64,000 bases of DNA, taken from NCBI GenBank assembly GCA_905373795.1, contig CAJPUO010000002.1, positions 124,001 through 188,000 of the forward strand. Reading direction: 5' to 3'. Every line of letters begins with the position of its first letter. The first letter of the stretch is position 1. Positions 56,907 through 64,000 of the stretch are shown one piece after another. Below the pieces are notes generated by a model. That model searched no databases. It saw only the letters and a program-made list of their open reading frames with translations, and was not told the DNA's origin. The stretch is from Candidatus Saccharimonadota bacterium (GTDB lineage Bacteria > Patescibacteriota > Saccharimonadia > Saccharimonadales > Saccharimonadaceae). The position numbers were made by a program, and so were the translations under genes.

Positions 56907-57497
56907 ATGGCAGAACAAGCTGCAAATACTACCCCGCGCGCAGAAGGCCGCCGGCCTCGCAGTCCGCGTGGTGGTCGCCGCGATGACCGGCGAAACGTGC
57001 GTGATGACGCACCAAAAGAGTTTGAAGAATTGGTAATCAACATTGACCGCGTGTCCCGCGTAGTAAAAGGTGGCCGCCGCTTCCGCTTTAAGGCGTTGGT
57101 GGTTGTCGGTAACCGCAAGGATAAGGTTGGTGTTGGTGTAGCCAAAGGTGCTGACGTGCAAGCTGCTGTTGCTAAGGCAACCTCGGTCGCTAAGAAGCAC
57201 TTGATCACCTTGCCACTGAGCGGCGAGACCATTCCACACGACAGCGAAGTCAAGTTCTCAGGTGCCCGCGTGCTGATCAAGCCAGCCGCTCCTGGTACCG
57301 GTATTATCGCTGGTGGTGTGGTGCGCCAGATCATCGGCGTAACTGGTGTTCGCAACCTGCTGACCAAGTCGCTTGGTTCAACCAACAAGGTGAACATCGC
57401 CTACGCAACCATTGAAGCATTGAAATCATTGGTTCCGCGCGAACAATGGCTCAACGCTCAGCCAGTCAAAAAAGATGCTAAAAAGGAGGCTAAGTAA
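56907..57497 (+). CDS. rpsE: 30S ribosomal protein S5
   Basis: 196 aa from MAEQAANTTPRAEGRR; a longer frame reaching 56874 lies inside rplR. S5 RNA-binding domain (EELVINIDRVSRVVKGGRR, FKALVVVGNRKDKVGVG) and the GTGIIAGGVVRQIIGVTGV block. Basic Arg/Gly-rich N-terminal extension. The next gene is rplO: rpmD, which normally sits between, is absent as in other CPR. Confidence 0.95.
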   Translation: MAEQAANTTPRAEGRRPRSPRGGRRDDRRNVRDDAPKEFEELVINIDRVSRVVKGGRRFRFKALVVVGNRKDKVGVGVAKGADVQAAVAKATSVAKKHLITLPLSGETIPHDSEVKFSGARVLIKPAAPGTGIIAGGVVRQIIGVTGVRNLLTKSLGSTNKVNIAYATIEALKSLVPREQWLNAQPVKKDAKKEAK

Positions 57498-57991
57498 TGA
57501 AATACAACGATCTCCAAGTTTCAGCAAACAAGAATAAAAAGCGTGTTGGTCGCGGTATCGCTGCTGGCCAGGGTAAAACCGCCGGTCGTGGTACTAAAGG
57601 TCAGAACGCCCGCACTGGTAAAAAGCTTCGCGCCATGTTTCAAGGCGGTCAACGTCCATTGGCTCAAGCAGTTCCAAAAGCTCGCGGTTTCAAGAGCCTG
57701 CGTACGCCAGCTCAGGTAGTCTATCTCGATCACCTGAACGCCTTTGACGGCAAAACTGTTGACAACGCGCTGCTATTTACCGAAGGCTACATCGCCACAC
57801 CGTTCCACACAGTTAAGGTGATCGCCCGCGGTGAATTGAAAGCTAAGGTTGACTTGAAAGTACAAGCTGCTTCTGCTTCAGTCGTTACAGCGATTGAAAA
57901 AGCCGGCGGTTCATTTGAGAAAGTCGCTGTACCCTTGCGCCAAAGCATGAAGGATATTGAAGAAGACGAAAAGGCTAGCCAGGAAAAATAA
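57497..57991 (+). CDS. rplO: 50S ribosomal protein L15
   Basis: 164 aa. KKRVGRGIAAGQGKTAGRGT, KGQNARTG, and FQGGQRPLAQAVPKARGF are L15 hallmarks. ATG overlaps the rpsE TAA by one base. A terminator follows, so transcription of this group ends here. Confidence 0.94.
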   Translation: MKYNDLQVSANKNKKRVGRGIAAGQGKTAGRGTKGQNARTGKKLRAMFQGGQRPLAQAVPKARGFKSLRTPAQVVYLDHLNAFDGKTVDNALLFTEGYIATPFHTVKVIARGELKAKVDLKVQAASASVVTAIEKAGGSFEKVAVPLRQSMKDIEEDEKASQEK

Positions 57992-58010
57992 TTTTCAGGC
58001 AAAACCTAAA

Positions 58011-58048
58011 GAAAGCGCTCCTTTGCGTGTAAGCGGGGGCGCTTTTAT
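58011..58048 (+). terminator. rplO terminator
   Basis: AAGCGCTCC (58012-58020) pairs with GGGGCGCTT (58035-58043), one wobble, T-rich tail. Confidence 0.75.
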
Positions 58049-58061
58049 AGTGTTATTTTAA

Positions 58062-58091
58062 TTGCTAAAATTTAGCTATATAGATTATAAT
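58062..58091 (+). promoter_or_regulatory. Promoter upstream of 58099
   Basis: TTGCTA (58062-58067), 18 bases, TATAAT (58086-58091), 7 bases to the ATG; leaderless. Confidence 0.7.
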
Positions 58092-58098
58092 CAATAGC

Positions 58099-59157
58099 AT
58101 GAATAACGACGATAAATCGCAAGCTCCGGATATGCCGCAAGCCGGCTATATTCCGCCGCCAGTTGCTCCGGGGGCGCAGTATCCAGGCGCGCCTGATGCT
58201 AATAATTATAATCAAAGCCAAACGCCGCCGAATATTCCAACGATACCGCCTGCTCCGCCAGCAGTGCCGCGTCCTCCTGCTAGCAAATCGTCCATGATTG
58301 CTATAATCTTTGCATTCGTAGTGGGCTTTGCTTTAATTATTGGAGGTATAGTACTTAATCATTTTGATAAAGAAAGTAAAAAGTGCGAGAATGCTGCGCC
58401 GTCTGAGCAATCTATTTTTAAGCAAAATTTCTGCAAAGAATCAGACGTATACGATAGGATTAGTAAAGACGCTATTTTTAGTGTCAATATTCCCGATTTT
58501 ACTTCATGTGCGCCAAGCGAATCATTGCATAAGTCGAATAAAAAAGCTTGGTATGACGCGTGGGTTGAATGCTTGAATAAATCATGGAAGCCGCCAATTG
58601 ACGCTGTTTATCCAGATAAAGATTCGGTTGATTTCCAGGGTACTGTCGTAAAAGTTGTCGATTCTCTTGAAAATAGCGGATCAACTTGTATTAGCGACGG
58701 CAATAAAACAAGCGGGATTGAAATATCCGGTTTCTATTGCCGAAAAGAGGAAACGATATATATTGTCGCCGGTTATACAGGGGATATTGGAAGCGATTTG
58801 GCGGTTTTATTCCACGAATACGCGCATCATATTGCTATGAGAATGGGTTTTTCGATTAATATTAACTTGATGATTTTTGAAATGTATAAATATTGGCCAA
58901 ATCAACCGGATAGCCAAGACGCGGTTAGAAAGCGCGAAACCCGTCGGTCTGAGTTGTTTGCCGAGACGATGTCATACGCTATGCTTGCTAACACGCCGTC
59001 ATTAAAGCAGTTTTTAGTAAAACCAACCAAAGGTTTAGAGCCGTCGACGCATGGTTCAATTCGGGCGTTACAGCTGGCTTATGAAAGAGGCGTGAAGGCC
59101 AGGACGGTGGGCGATTGCAATGCTTGGGCTTGGAGTGTCGACGAAGTCGATCAGTAA
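58099..59157 (+). CDS. Membrane-anchored zinc metalloprotease (YpfJ-like)
   Basis: 352 aa. Pro-rich cytosolic N-terminus (1-62), one TM helix (65-87), then an outer domain with zinc motif HEYAH (239-243) in LAVLFHEYAHHIAMRMG and a downstream ELFAE near 289 for the third ligand, the layout of COG2321 neutral zinc metallopeptidases. Several outer cysteines. It sits between rplO and secY, the place of adk/map in ordinary spc operons, with its own promoter. Confidence 0.72.
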   Translation: MNNDDKSQAPDMPQAGYIPPPVAPGAQYPGAPDANNYNQSQTPPNIPTIPPAPPAVPRPPASKSSMIAIIFAFVVGFALIIGGIVLNHFDKESKKCENAAPSEQSIFKQNFCKESDVYDRISKDAIFSVNIPDFTSCAPSESLHKSNKKAWYDAWVECLNKSWKPPIDAVYPDKDSVDFQGTVVKVVDSLENSGSTCISDGNKTSGIEISGFYCRKEETIYIVAGYTGDIGSDLAVLFHEYAHHIAMRMGFSININLMIFEMYKYWPNQPDSQDAVRKRETRRSELFAETMSYAMLANTPSLKQFLVKPTKGLEPSTHGSIRALQLAYERGVKARTVGDCNAWAWSVDEVDQ

Positions 59158-59188
59158 ACAGAACCTGGAAATGTCCAGCCAAATAATG

Positions 59189-59194
59189 TATACT
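59189..59194 (+). promoter_or_regulatory. secY -10 box
   Basis: TATACT; start near 59201 gives a leader of about 36 bases before the ATG at 59237. Confidence 0.45.
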
Positions 59195-59236
59195 GAAGTA
59201 GTTAATGAAGTTAGTGGCTAGAGGGACTAAGAATAT

Positions 59237-60718
59237 ATGGATTGGAGAATAATTTTCCGCTCGTTGAAAAATAAAGATATGCAAAAACGGTTGCTGATTG
59301 TTACCGGGATTATTGTGGTGTACCGGTTACTGGCGCATATCCCAGTGCCATTGGCTGAGCCGACTCAGCTGCGAAGCGCAATCTCTTCAGTGCTGGGACA
59401 GAGTGATTTGGGCGGTATTTTAAACTTGCTTTCTGGCGGTGCTTTGTCAAGTTTTTCTTTAGTACTAGTCGGTCTTAGTCCGTTTATTACTGCCAGCATT
59501 ATCATCCAGCTGTTAACTAAAGCCATTCCAAAGCTAGAGGAGCTTCATAAAGATGGCGAGTCAGGACGCCGTAAGATCCAACAGTGGACACGTGTTATTA
59601 CCGTGCCGTTAGCTGTCGTTCAGTCAATCGCTTTTATATTTATTTTGCGCCAGACTGTCCTTCAGGGCGGTACGACGACTTTAGGTGATCCAACTGCCAT
59701 GGAGTGGATTGTGTCGGTGACTGCCATGACTGCCGGCTCGGTGCTGCTTATGTGGCTTGGCGAATTGATTACTGAACAGGGAATTGGAAATGGTATTTCT
59801 ATCGTGATTTTTGCTGGTATTATTAGCCAGATGCCGCAAATGGCTGCAACGATTATTTCTTCTCTAACCGACACCTCCTCTGGTAGTCTGAATTTCTTTA
59901 ATTGGTTTACGATACCAGTTAATCCAGTGATGTTCTGGACAGTGTTAGCGATGGCGATCGCCGGATTGATCGTCCTGTACTTTCTGGTTAAAATTAATGA
60001 AGCGCAGCGTGTCATAACGATTAATTATGCTAAGCGCGTCCATGGCAATAGTAACTATGGCGATGTTAAGAGCATTTTGCCGGTTAAGTTGATTGCGGCT
60101 GGGGTTATTCCAGTTATCTTTGCGGTGTCGTTTCTTAGTCTGCCGCAGTTCATCGGGCAGGTTATGAAAGCGTCTAATAATCCTGACTTGCTGCCAACCG
60201 CCAACAAGCTTATTACTTGGTTTCAAGCGCCTAATGCCGGTTCGTTTACTGGCGCTACTGCCGAAGCTTTCATTTACCCGACGCTATATTTTCTGCTAGT
60301 TATCGCGTTTACGTATTTTTATACAGGAATTGTCTTTAATGCTAATGAAATTGCTGAGAATTTGCAAAAGCAGGGAGGTTTTATTGAAGGTATACGCCCA
60401 GGTGCTCAAACAGAGAAGTATTTGATGCGTACGGTTAATCGCTTGATTTTGTTCGGGTCGATCGTGCTGGGTATTGTGGCAATTTTGCCGTTCATCGCTG
60501 AGTATTTGACGTATCACTTGACAGGACTGAAGGGGCTGCGGTTGTCAATTGGCGGTACTGGGGTTTTGATCGTTGTGTCGGTTGGCCTAGAGACATTGCG
60601 CCAGATTAACTCGCGAGCTTTGATGGTTACGTACGACGATTTCGATCCGGACGAGCTGGTCAATGGTCGCGGTAAAACGAAAAAACGGCGGTTACTGCCG
60701 AAGCTGCGTAAAAAATAA
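59237..60718 (+). CDS. secY: Protein translocase subunit SecY
   Basis: 493 aa, ten TM helices. Start RSLKNKDMQKRLLIVTGIIVVYRLLAHIPVP, plug region LNLLSGGALSSFSLVLVGLSPFITASIIIQLL, and the GIRPGAQTEKYLMRTVNRLILFG and QINSRALMVTYD ends typical of SecY. Central channel for protein export and insertion; works with SecG at 28834. Longer than the usual 430-440 aa owing to periplasmic loops and a basic tail. Confidence 0.95.
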   Translation: MDWRIIFRSLKNKDMQKRLLIVTGIIVVYRLLAHIPVPLAEPTQLRSAISSVLGQSDLGGILNLLSGGALSSFSLVLVGLSPFITASIIIQLLTKAIPKLEELHKDGESGRRKIQQWTRVITVPLAVVQSIAFIFILRQTVLQGGTTTLGDPTAMEWIVSVTAMTAGSVLLMWLGELITEQGIGNGISIVIFAGIISQMPQMAATIISSLTDTSSGSLNFFNWFTIPVNPVMFWTVLAMAIAGLIVLYFLVKINEAQRVITINYAKRVHGNSNYGDVKSILPVKLIAAGVIPVIFAVSFLSLPQFIGQVMKASNNPDLLPTANKLITWFQAPNAGSFTGATAEAFIYPTLYFLLVIAFTYFYTGIVFNANEIAENLQKQGGFIEGIRPGAQTEKYLMRTVNRLILFGSIVLGIVAILPFIAEYLTYHLTGLKGLRLSIGGTGVLIVVSVGLETLRQINSRALMVTYDDFDPDELVNGRGKTKKRRLLPKLRKK

Positions 60719-60724
60719 ATGAAT

Positions 60725-60753
60725 AATCCTCGCTGCTGGGCGGGGATTTTTTA
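60725..60753 (+). terminator. secY terminator
   Basis: AATCCTCGC (60725-60733) pairs with GCGGGGATT (60740-60748), T run after. Confidence 0.82.
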
Positions 60754-60816
60754 TTATTGCTTATTGCTAATTCGTGTATTGCTTGGTAAATAGTGAAAAT
60801 TTTCTCAGTAAACCCC

Positions 60817-60845
60817 TTGCGGGAAATAGCTTGTTGCTGTATAAT
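60817..60845 (+). promoter_or_regulatory. infA operon promoter
   Basis: TTGCGG (60817-60822), 17 bases, TATAAT (60840-60845); start near 60852, 9 bases before the infA ATG, so a very short leader. Confidence 0.65.
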
Positions 60846-60860
60846 TGACAACTGTAACTT

Positions 60861-61106
60861 ATGGCGAGTCAAAAGGAAGTCATCAAAATGATCGGTAAGG
60901 TAGTGGAAGCACTGCCTAATACTCAATTTAAGGTGGAACTGGAGAATGGCCATAGTATCATCGCGCACATTTCAGGGCGAATGCGCAAGCACTATATTCG
61001 CCTGGTGCCTGGTGATAAGGTTGAAGTTGAGATGACCCCTTACGACCTTACAAAGGGACGAATCAGCTTCCGCCTACGCGACGACCGGCCTCAACAGAGC
61101 CGGTAG
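60861..61106 (+). CDS. infA: Translation initiation factor IF-1
   Basis: 81 aa OB fold: GKVVEALPNTQFKVELENGH, IIAHISGRMRKHYIRLVPGD and VEVEMTPYDLTKGRISFRLR are IF-1 hallmarks. Binds the A site during initiation. First gene of the alpha-type operon infA-rpmJ-rpsM-rpsK-rpsD-rpoA-rplQ. Confidence 0.96.
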   Translation: MASQKEVIKMIGKVVEALPNTQFKVELENGHSIIAHISGRMRKHYIRLVPGDKVEVEMTPYDLTKGRISFRLRDDRPQQSR

Positions 61107-61160
61107 TCAAATATTAACGTTAATCTCGGGTTTACTCGGGAAGGGAGATTTAAGCACTTT

Positions 61161-61301
61161 ATGAAAGTTCGTGCAAGTGTTAGAAAAATCAGTCCCGATG
61201 ACGTACTCGTGCGCCGCGTTGGCCGTAAAAAGGGCAAGCGTATCGCCAGACTCCGCGTCATCAACAAGAAAAAACCTAAGAACAAGCAAAGGCAGGGTTA
61301 A
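61161..61301 (+). CDS. rpmJ: 50S ribosomal protein L36, zinc-free form
   Basis: 46 aa: MKVRASVRKISPDDVLVRRV then GRKKGKRIARLRVINKKKP, ending KNKQRQG. Start and end match L36, but all four zinc ligands (three Cys, one His) are replaced, and the protein is longer than the usual 37-38 aa. GGGAG upstream; 2 bases before rpsM. Confidence 0.92.
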   Translation: MKVRASVRKISPDDVLVRRVGRKKGKRIARLRVINKKKPKNKQRQG

Positions 61302-61303
61302 GC

Positions 61304-61690
61304 ATGGCTCGAATTGCTGGGGTAGTTATCCCAACAGAGAAGCAGGTGCAAATTGCGCTCACCTATATTTATGGGATTGGGCCAAAGCACGCTTCGAGCA
61401 TCCTTGCGGCGGCTAAGATTGAGCCGACCACTCGGGTGAAAGATCTCACCGAGGCTGAAGAAAACAAGATTCGCGAAATTATCGACAGCGAATACACCGT
61501 CGAAGGTGATCTCCAGCGCTTGGTAACTAACAACATTAAGCGCTTGAAGGATATCAACGCCTATCGCGGTCTTCGCCACAAAGCAGGACTGCCAACACGC
61601 GGACAGCGGACTCGTACGAATGCACGAACTCGCAAGGGTCGCGCCATCGCCGTGGGCGGTACACAACCAAAAGCAGCAAGTAAGACCTAA
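61304..61690 (+). CDS. rpsM: 30S ribosomal protein S13
   Basis: 128 aa. MARIAGVVIPTEKQVQIALT, YIYGIGPKHASSIL, and GLRHKAGLPTRGQRTRTNAR are S13 blocks. Contacts tRNA and the central 50S bridges. Confidence 0.97.
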   Translation: MARIAGVVIPTEKQVQIALTYIYGIGPKHASSILAAAKIEPTTRVKDLTEAEENKIREIIDSEYTVEGDLQRLVTNNIKRLKDINAYRGLRHKAGLPTRGQRTRTNARTRKGRAIAVGGTQPKAASKT

Positions 61691-61705
61691 AGAAAGGACT
61701 AAGAA

Positions 61706-62095
61706 ATGGCAGACGCAAAATCTACCAAGAAAAAGCAGCGCCGATCAGTCCCAGCTGGTCAGCTGCATATTCAAGCAACATTTAACAACACCATTGTTAC
61801 CTTTTCTGACAAGAAAGGTAACGTGTTGACCGCTTCATCAGCTGGTGCGTGTGGTTTCCGTGGCAGCAAAAAAGGCACCGCCTATGCTTCACAGGTTGCT
61901 GCTGAAAAAGCTGCTGAAGCTGCGAAAACGCAGTATGGTTTGAAATCAGTTGACGTTTTCGTTAAAGGTGTCGGTTTGGGCCGTGATGCCGCTATTCGTG
62001 CGGTTGGCGCGTTCGACATCTCAGTAGAAAGCATTAAGGACGTGACTGGCGTGCCTCACGGCGGTGTTCGTCCACGAAAGGCACGGAGGGCATAA
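61706..62095 (+). CDS. rpsK: 30S ribosomal protein S11
   Basis: 129 aa. GQLHIQATFNNTIVTFSDKK, GFRGSKKGTAYASQVAAEKA, and GVPHGGVRPRKARRA are S11 hallmarks. Preceded by AAGGAC site; 2 bases before rpsD. Confidence 0.97.
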   Translation: MADAKSTKKKQRRSVPAGQLHIQATFNNTIVTFSDKKGNVLTASSAGACGFRGSKKGTAYASQVAAEKAAEAAKTQYGLKSVDVFVKGVGLGRDAAIRAVGAFDISVESIKDVTGVPHGGVRPRKARRA

Positions 62096-62097
62096 TT

Positions 62098-62718
62098 ATG
62101 GCACGAGATAATTCACCGATTGTCAAGCAAAGCCGCCGCGAAGGTTATGCGCTTCATCCAAAAGCACATAAGGTTTTGGCGCGAAAATCTGGCATCCCAG
62201 GTCAGCACGCGCACGGCCGCCAAAGTAAGCCAAGCCTGTACGCTACGCAGCTGCGCGAAAAGCAAAAAGTTCGCCGGCTTTACGGTTTGGTTGAAAAGCA
62301 ATTTGCGCGCCTGATGAATGAAGCAACTCGCGCCCAAGAAGGTTTGGCGGGCGAGAATCTGTTGAAGCTGCTGGAGCGCCGGCTGGACAACGTGGTTTAC
62401 CGCTCTGGATTCGCTGTTAGCCGCCGCGCTGCCCGCCAGCTGGTCAGCCACGGTCACTTTGAATTAAACGGCCGCCGCGTCGATATTCCGTCGATTCGTG
62501 TTAAGGCTGGCGATGTTATCACCGTTCGCCCAAAAAGCACCAAATCTGAATACTTCACGCACATCGACGACGTGATCAACAATTCAATCCAAGGCCCGCT
62601 GAGCTGGCTGAAGAGTGATAGCAAGAAGCTGAAGATTGAAGTGACTGGTTTGCCGAAGCGCGAGGAAGCGGAAGCTGACATCAACGAGCAATTAATTGTT
62701 GAGTATTACTCACGATAA
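62098..62718 (+). CDS. rpsD: 30S ribosomal protein S4, cysteine-free form
   Basis: 206 aa. PGQHAHGRQSKPSLYATQLREKQKVRRLYGL and the S4 domain (LERRLDNVVYRSGFAVSRRAARQLVSHGHF). The N-terminal zinc cysteines of the C+ type are absent. Assembly protein and likely operon regulator by analogy with other bacteria. Confidence 0.97.
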   Translation: MARDNSPIVKQSRREGYALHPKAHKVLARKSGIPGQHAHGRQSKPSLYATQLREKQKVRRLYGLVEKQFARLMNEATRAQEGLAGENLLKLLERRLDNVVYRSGFAVSRRAARQLVSHGHFELNGRRVDIPSIRVKAGDVITVRPKSTKSEYFTHIDDVINNSIQGPLSWLKSDSKKLKIEVTGLPKREEAEADINEQLIVEYYSR

Positions 62719-62739
62719 AAGAAGGGTTAGGGAAGAATT

Positions 62740-63663
62740 ATGGCAAAAGCAATTTACAATCCAGCACTCGCGAGCGTTGATGATATTTCCGCGACCAGTG
62801 CTACTTTTCTAATCGAGCCGCTTCATCCGGGCTACGGCAATACGCTTGGTAATTCGCTAAGGCGCGTCTTACTTTCAAGTGTTCGGGGCGGTGCAATCGT
62901 GGCTTTCAGGGTCGAAGGCGCGACTCATGAATTCACTACCGTCGAGGGTGTCAAAGAAGACGTTGTCGATATTACGCTAAATCTGAAGAACGTTCACTTG
63001 CGGGTGTTTACTGACGAGCCAGTTGAATTGCGCCTTGAGAAGTCTGGCGCTGGCGAAGTAACTGCCGCTGATATCCAGACAAATGCTGATGTTGAAATCG
63101 TTAACCCAGAGCAAGTAATTGCTACGATTGACGATCCAAACAAGCATTTGGTAATGGATTTGGTGGCAGAAGCAGGTTGCGGCTATCAGACAATTGAAGA
63201 GTCAAGCGAGAACCGTTTGCATAGCGACATGATTGCGATTGACGCGATGTACTCGCCGGTGCTGCGCGTTCGCTATAAAGTTGACTCAACCCGCGTTGGT
63301 CAGGAGACAAACCTGGACAAATTAGCGATTACCGTTGAAACCAACGGCACAATTACTCCGCGCGAAGCGTTTGAGGAAGCAGCAGCAATCCTGGTTAATC
63401 AATACACGGCTTTGGCGGGTAATACTATGGTAACTGGCGCGCCAGCACTTGGCACAACCAAGGATGACGAAGAGTCAGAATTGGCTATGCCGATTGAAGA
63501 ATTAAACCTAAGCGCCCGCACCACGAATGCGCTGATTAACAATGAAATCCGCACGATTCGCGACCTGGTGACTTTGACCGAGCAAGATTTGCGAGAATTG
63601 AAAGGCTTTGGCTCAAAGGCGCTGGATGAAGTACGCGACAAGATGGCGGAGTTGGAGTTTTAA
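62740..63663 (+). CDS. rpoA: DNA-directed RNA polymerase alpha subunit
   Basis: 307 aa. N-terminal domain (IEPLHPGYGNTLGNSLRRVL, VEGVKEDVVDITLNLKN) for dimerisation and beta/beta' binding; C-terminal domain from about 250 (IEELNLSARTTNALINNEIRTIRDL, LKGFGSKALDEVR) that can bind UP elements and activators. Slightly shorter than the common 315-330 aa. Confidence 0.97.
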   Translation: MAKAIYNPALASVDDISATSATFLIEPLHPGYGNTLGNSLRRVLLSSVRGGAIVAFRVEGATHEFTTVEGVKEDVVDITLNLKNVHLRVFTDEPVELRLEKSGAGEVTAADIQTNADVEIVNPEQVIATIDDPNKHLVMDLVAEAGCGYQTIEESSENRLHSDMIAIDAMYSPVLRVRYKVDSTRVGQETNLDKLAITVETNGTITPREAFEEAAAILVNQYTALAGNTMVTGAPALGTTKDDEESELAMPIEELNLSARTTNALINNEIRTIRDLVTLTEQDLRELKGFGSKALDEVRDKMAELEF

Positions 63664-63665
63664 CT

Positions 63666-64000
63666 ATGCATAGACACGGATATCAAGGGCGCAAGTTCGG
63701 CCGTGAGCGTGATCAACGGCGAGCCTTGCTGAGGGGTCTGGCAACCAGCCTGGTTGAGCACGGCAAAATCGAGACCACCCTGCCGAAAGCCAAAGAGCTG
63801 AGGCGCCACATTGAAAAAATCATCACCAAGGCGAAGAAGGGCGATTTGGCAAGCCGCCGCCAGGTGATCGCAGCACTCAGCACCCGCGCTGCTGCTTATA
63901 AACTCGTTGATGAAATTGCCCCGCAACTCGGCGGCCGCACCAGCGGACACGTTCGCGTTGAACGAACACGCCTACGTGTTGGCGACGGCGCGCAAATGGC
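63666..64000 (+). CDS. rplQ: 50S ribosomal protein L17 (partial, runs off the window)
   Basis: At least 111 codons from ATG 63666. MHRHGYQGRKFGRERDQRRA, LLRGLATSLVEHGKIETTLP and KAKELRRHIEKIITKAK are L17 blocks. Follows rpoA by 2 bases, as in the standard alpha operon. The C-terminus lies outside. Confidence 0.93.
   Translation, partial: MHRHGYQGRKFGRERDQRRALLRGLATSLVEHGKIETTLPKAKELRRHIEKIITKAKKGDLASRRQVIAALSTRAAAYKLVDEIAPQLGGRTSGHVRVERTRLRVGDGAQM

Noticed and set aside
1..64000. Reassigned UGA codon as in Gracilibacteria/Absconditabacteria
   Set aside because: Genes such as ruvX and mltG end in TGA, ATGA overlaps join coding regions, and no conserved gene has an internal TGA.
1..64000. CRISPR array, insertion sequences or integrase attachment sites
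   Set aside because: No regularly spaced repeats, transposase or integrase reading frames, or direct repeats flanking the tRNA genes were found by eye.

Overview
The window reads as a stretch of chromosome from a member of Candidatus Saccharibacteria (TM7, Patescibacteria/CPR), probably an oral, Nanosynbacter-like organism. This is inferred from the gene set, not from a search. The pointers are short intergenic spaces, a compact AlaRS, ribosomal proteins L32, L36 and S4 without zinc cysteines, no rpmD (L30) between rpsE and rplO, CPR-type one-TM envelope proteins, a type IV pilin and monoderm envelope genes. TGA is a normal stop here: several genes end in TGA and none carries an internal TGA, so this is not a UGA=Gly lineage.

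Layout. 1-1126: 3' end of mnmA (+), facing a minus-strand kinase-like gene and two broken small ORFs. 1265-7994: rpsP, alaS, then an FtsA/PilM-like gene, a one-TM envelope protein, ruvX and mltG as an operon. 7995-9377: strong promoter with inverted repeat, a structured leader and a LysM-CHAP cell-wall protein. 9440-17240: obgE, exonuclease I, a TAA-interrupted ORF, uvrA, dedA (-) and an L25/Ctc gene. 17318-19595 (-): NUDIX and ABC exporter. 19823-26418: accessory block with a Fur-family regulator and thioredoxin behind a 31-bp perfect palindrome, an Lnt-like protein, an ADP-ribosyltransferase-like protein, UDG, DUF488, small membrane proteins, an HD hydrolase and a nucleotidyltransferase-like protein. 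26446-30871: uvrC, pilin, small membrane protein, secG and an oligopeptide-binding protein. 30955-32016: tRNA-Leu(GAG), tRNA-Cys(GCA), hydrolase (-), tRNA-Leu(UAA). 32065-36675: lemA, htpX, membrane protein and ligA. 36689-39805: a compact group for nucleotide handling and house-cleaning (NDT-like, APH-like kinase, MazG+DUF1653, two HAM1/RdgB paralogs). 39833-45914: membrane proteins, a MurF-like ligase and leuS with an inverted-repeat-rich insertion. 46095-49274: rpmF, nusB, NUDIX, rnc, khpA, a candidate small RNA and trmD. 49510-55845: membrane proteins, tRNA-Gln, PAP2 phosphatase, rmuC, aquaporin (-), pheS, histidine phosphatase and NUDIX (-). 56013-64000: a rearranged spc/alpha ribosomal cluster (rplF, rplR, rpsE, rplO, a zinc protease, secY, infA, rpmJ, rpsM, rpsK, rpsD, rpoA, rplQ).

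Regulation. The most pervasive signal is the spacing of promoters. In more than twenty transcription units a TATAAT-like -10 hexamer, often preceded by TGN, ends 6-8 bases before the start codon with no Shine-Dalgarno sequence. This predicts leaderless mRNAs for most first genes, while internal operon genes and many ribosomal genes use AGGAGG-type sites. The best regulatory find is the fur promoter, whose -35 to start codon is covered by one palindrome whose core recurs twice nearby. Candidate structured RNAs lie before the LysM-CHAP gene, before trmD, before tRNA-Leu(GAG) and before the MurF-like gene. No CRISPR array, insertion sequence, rRNA or prophage was seen.
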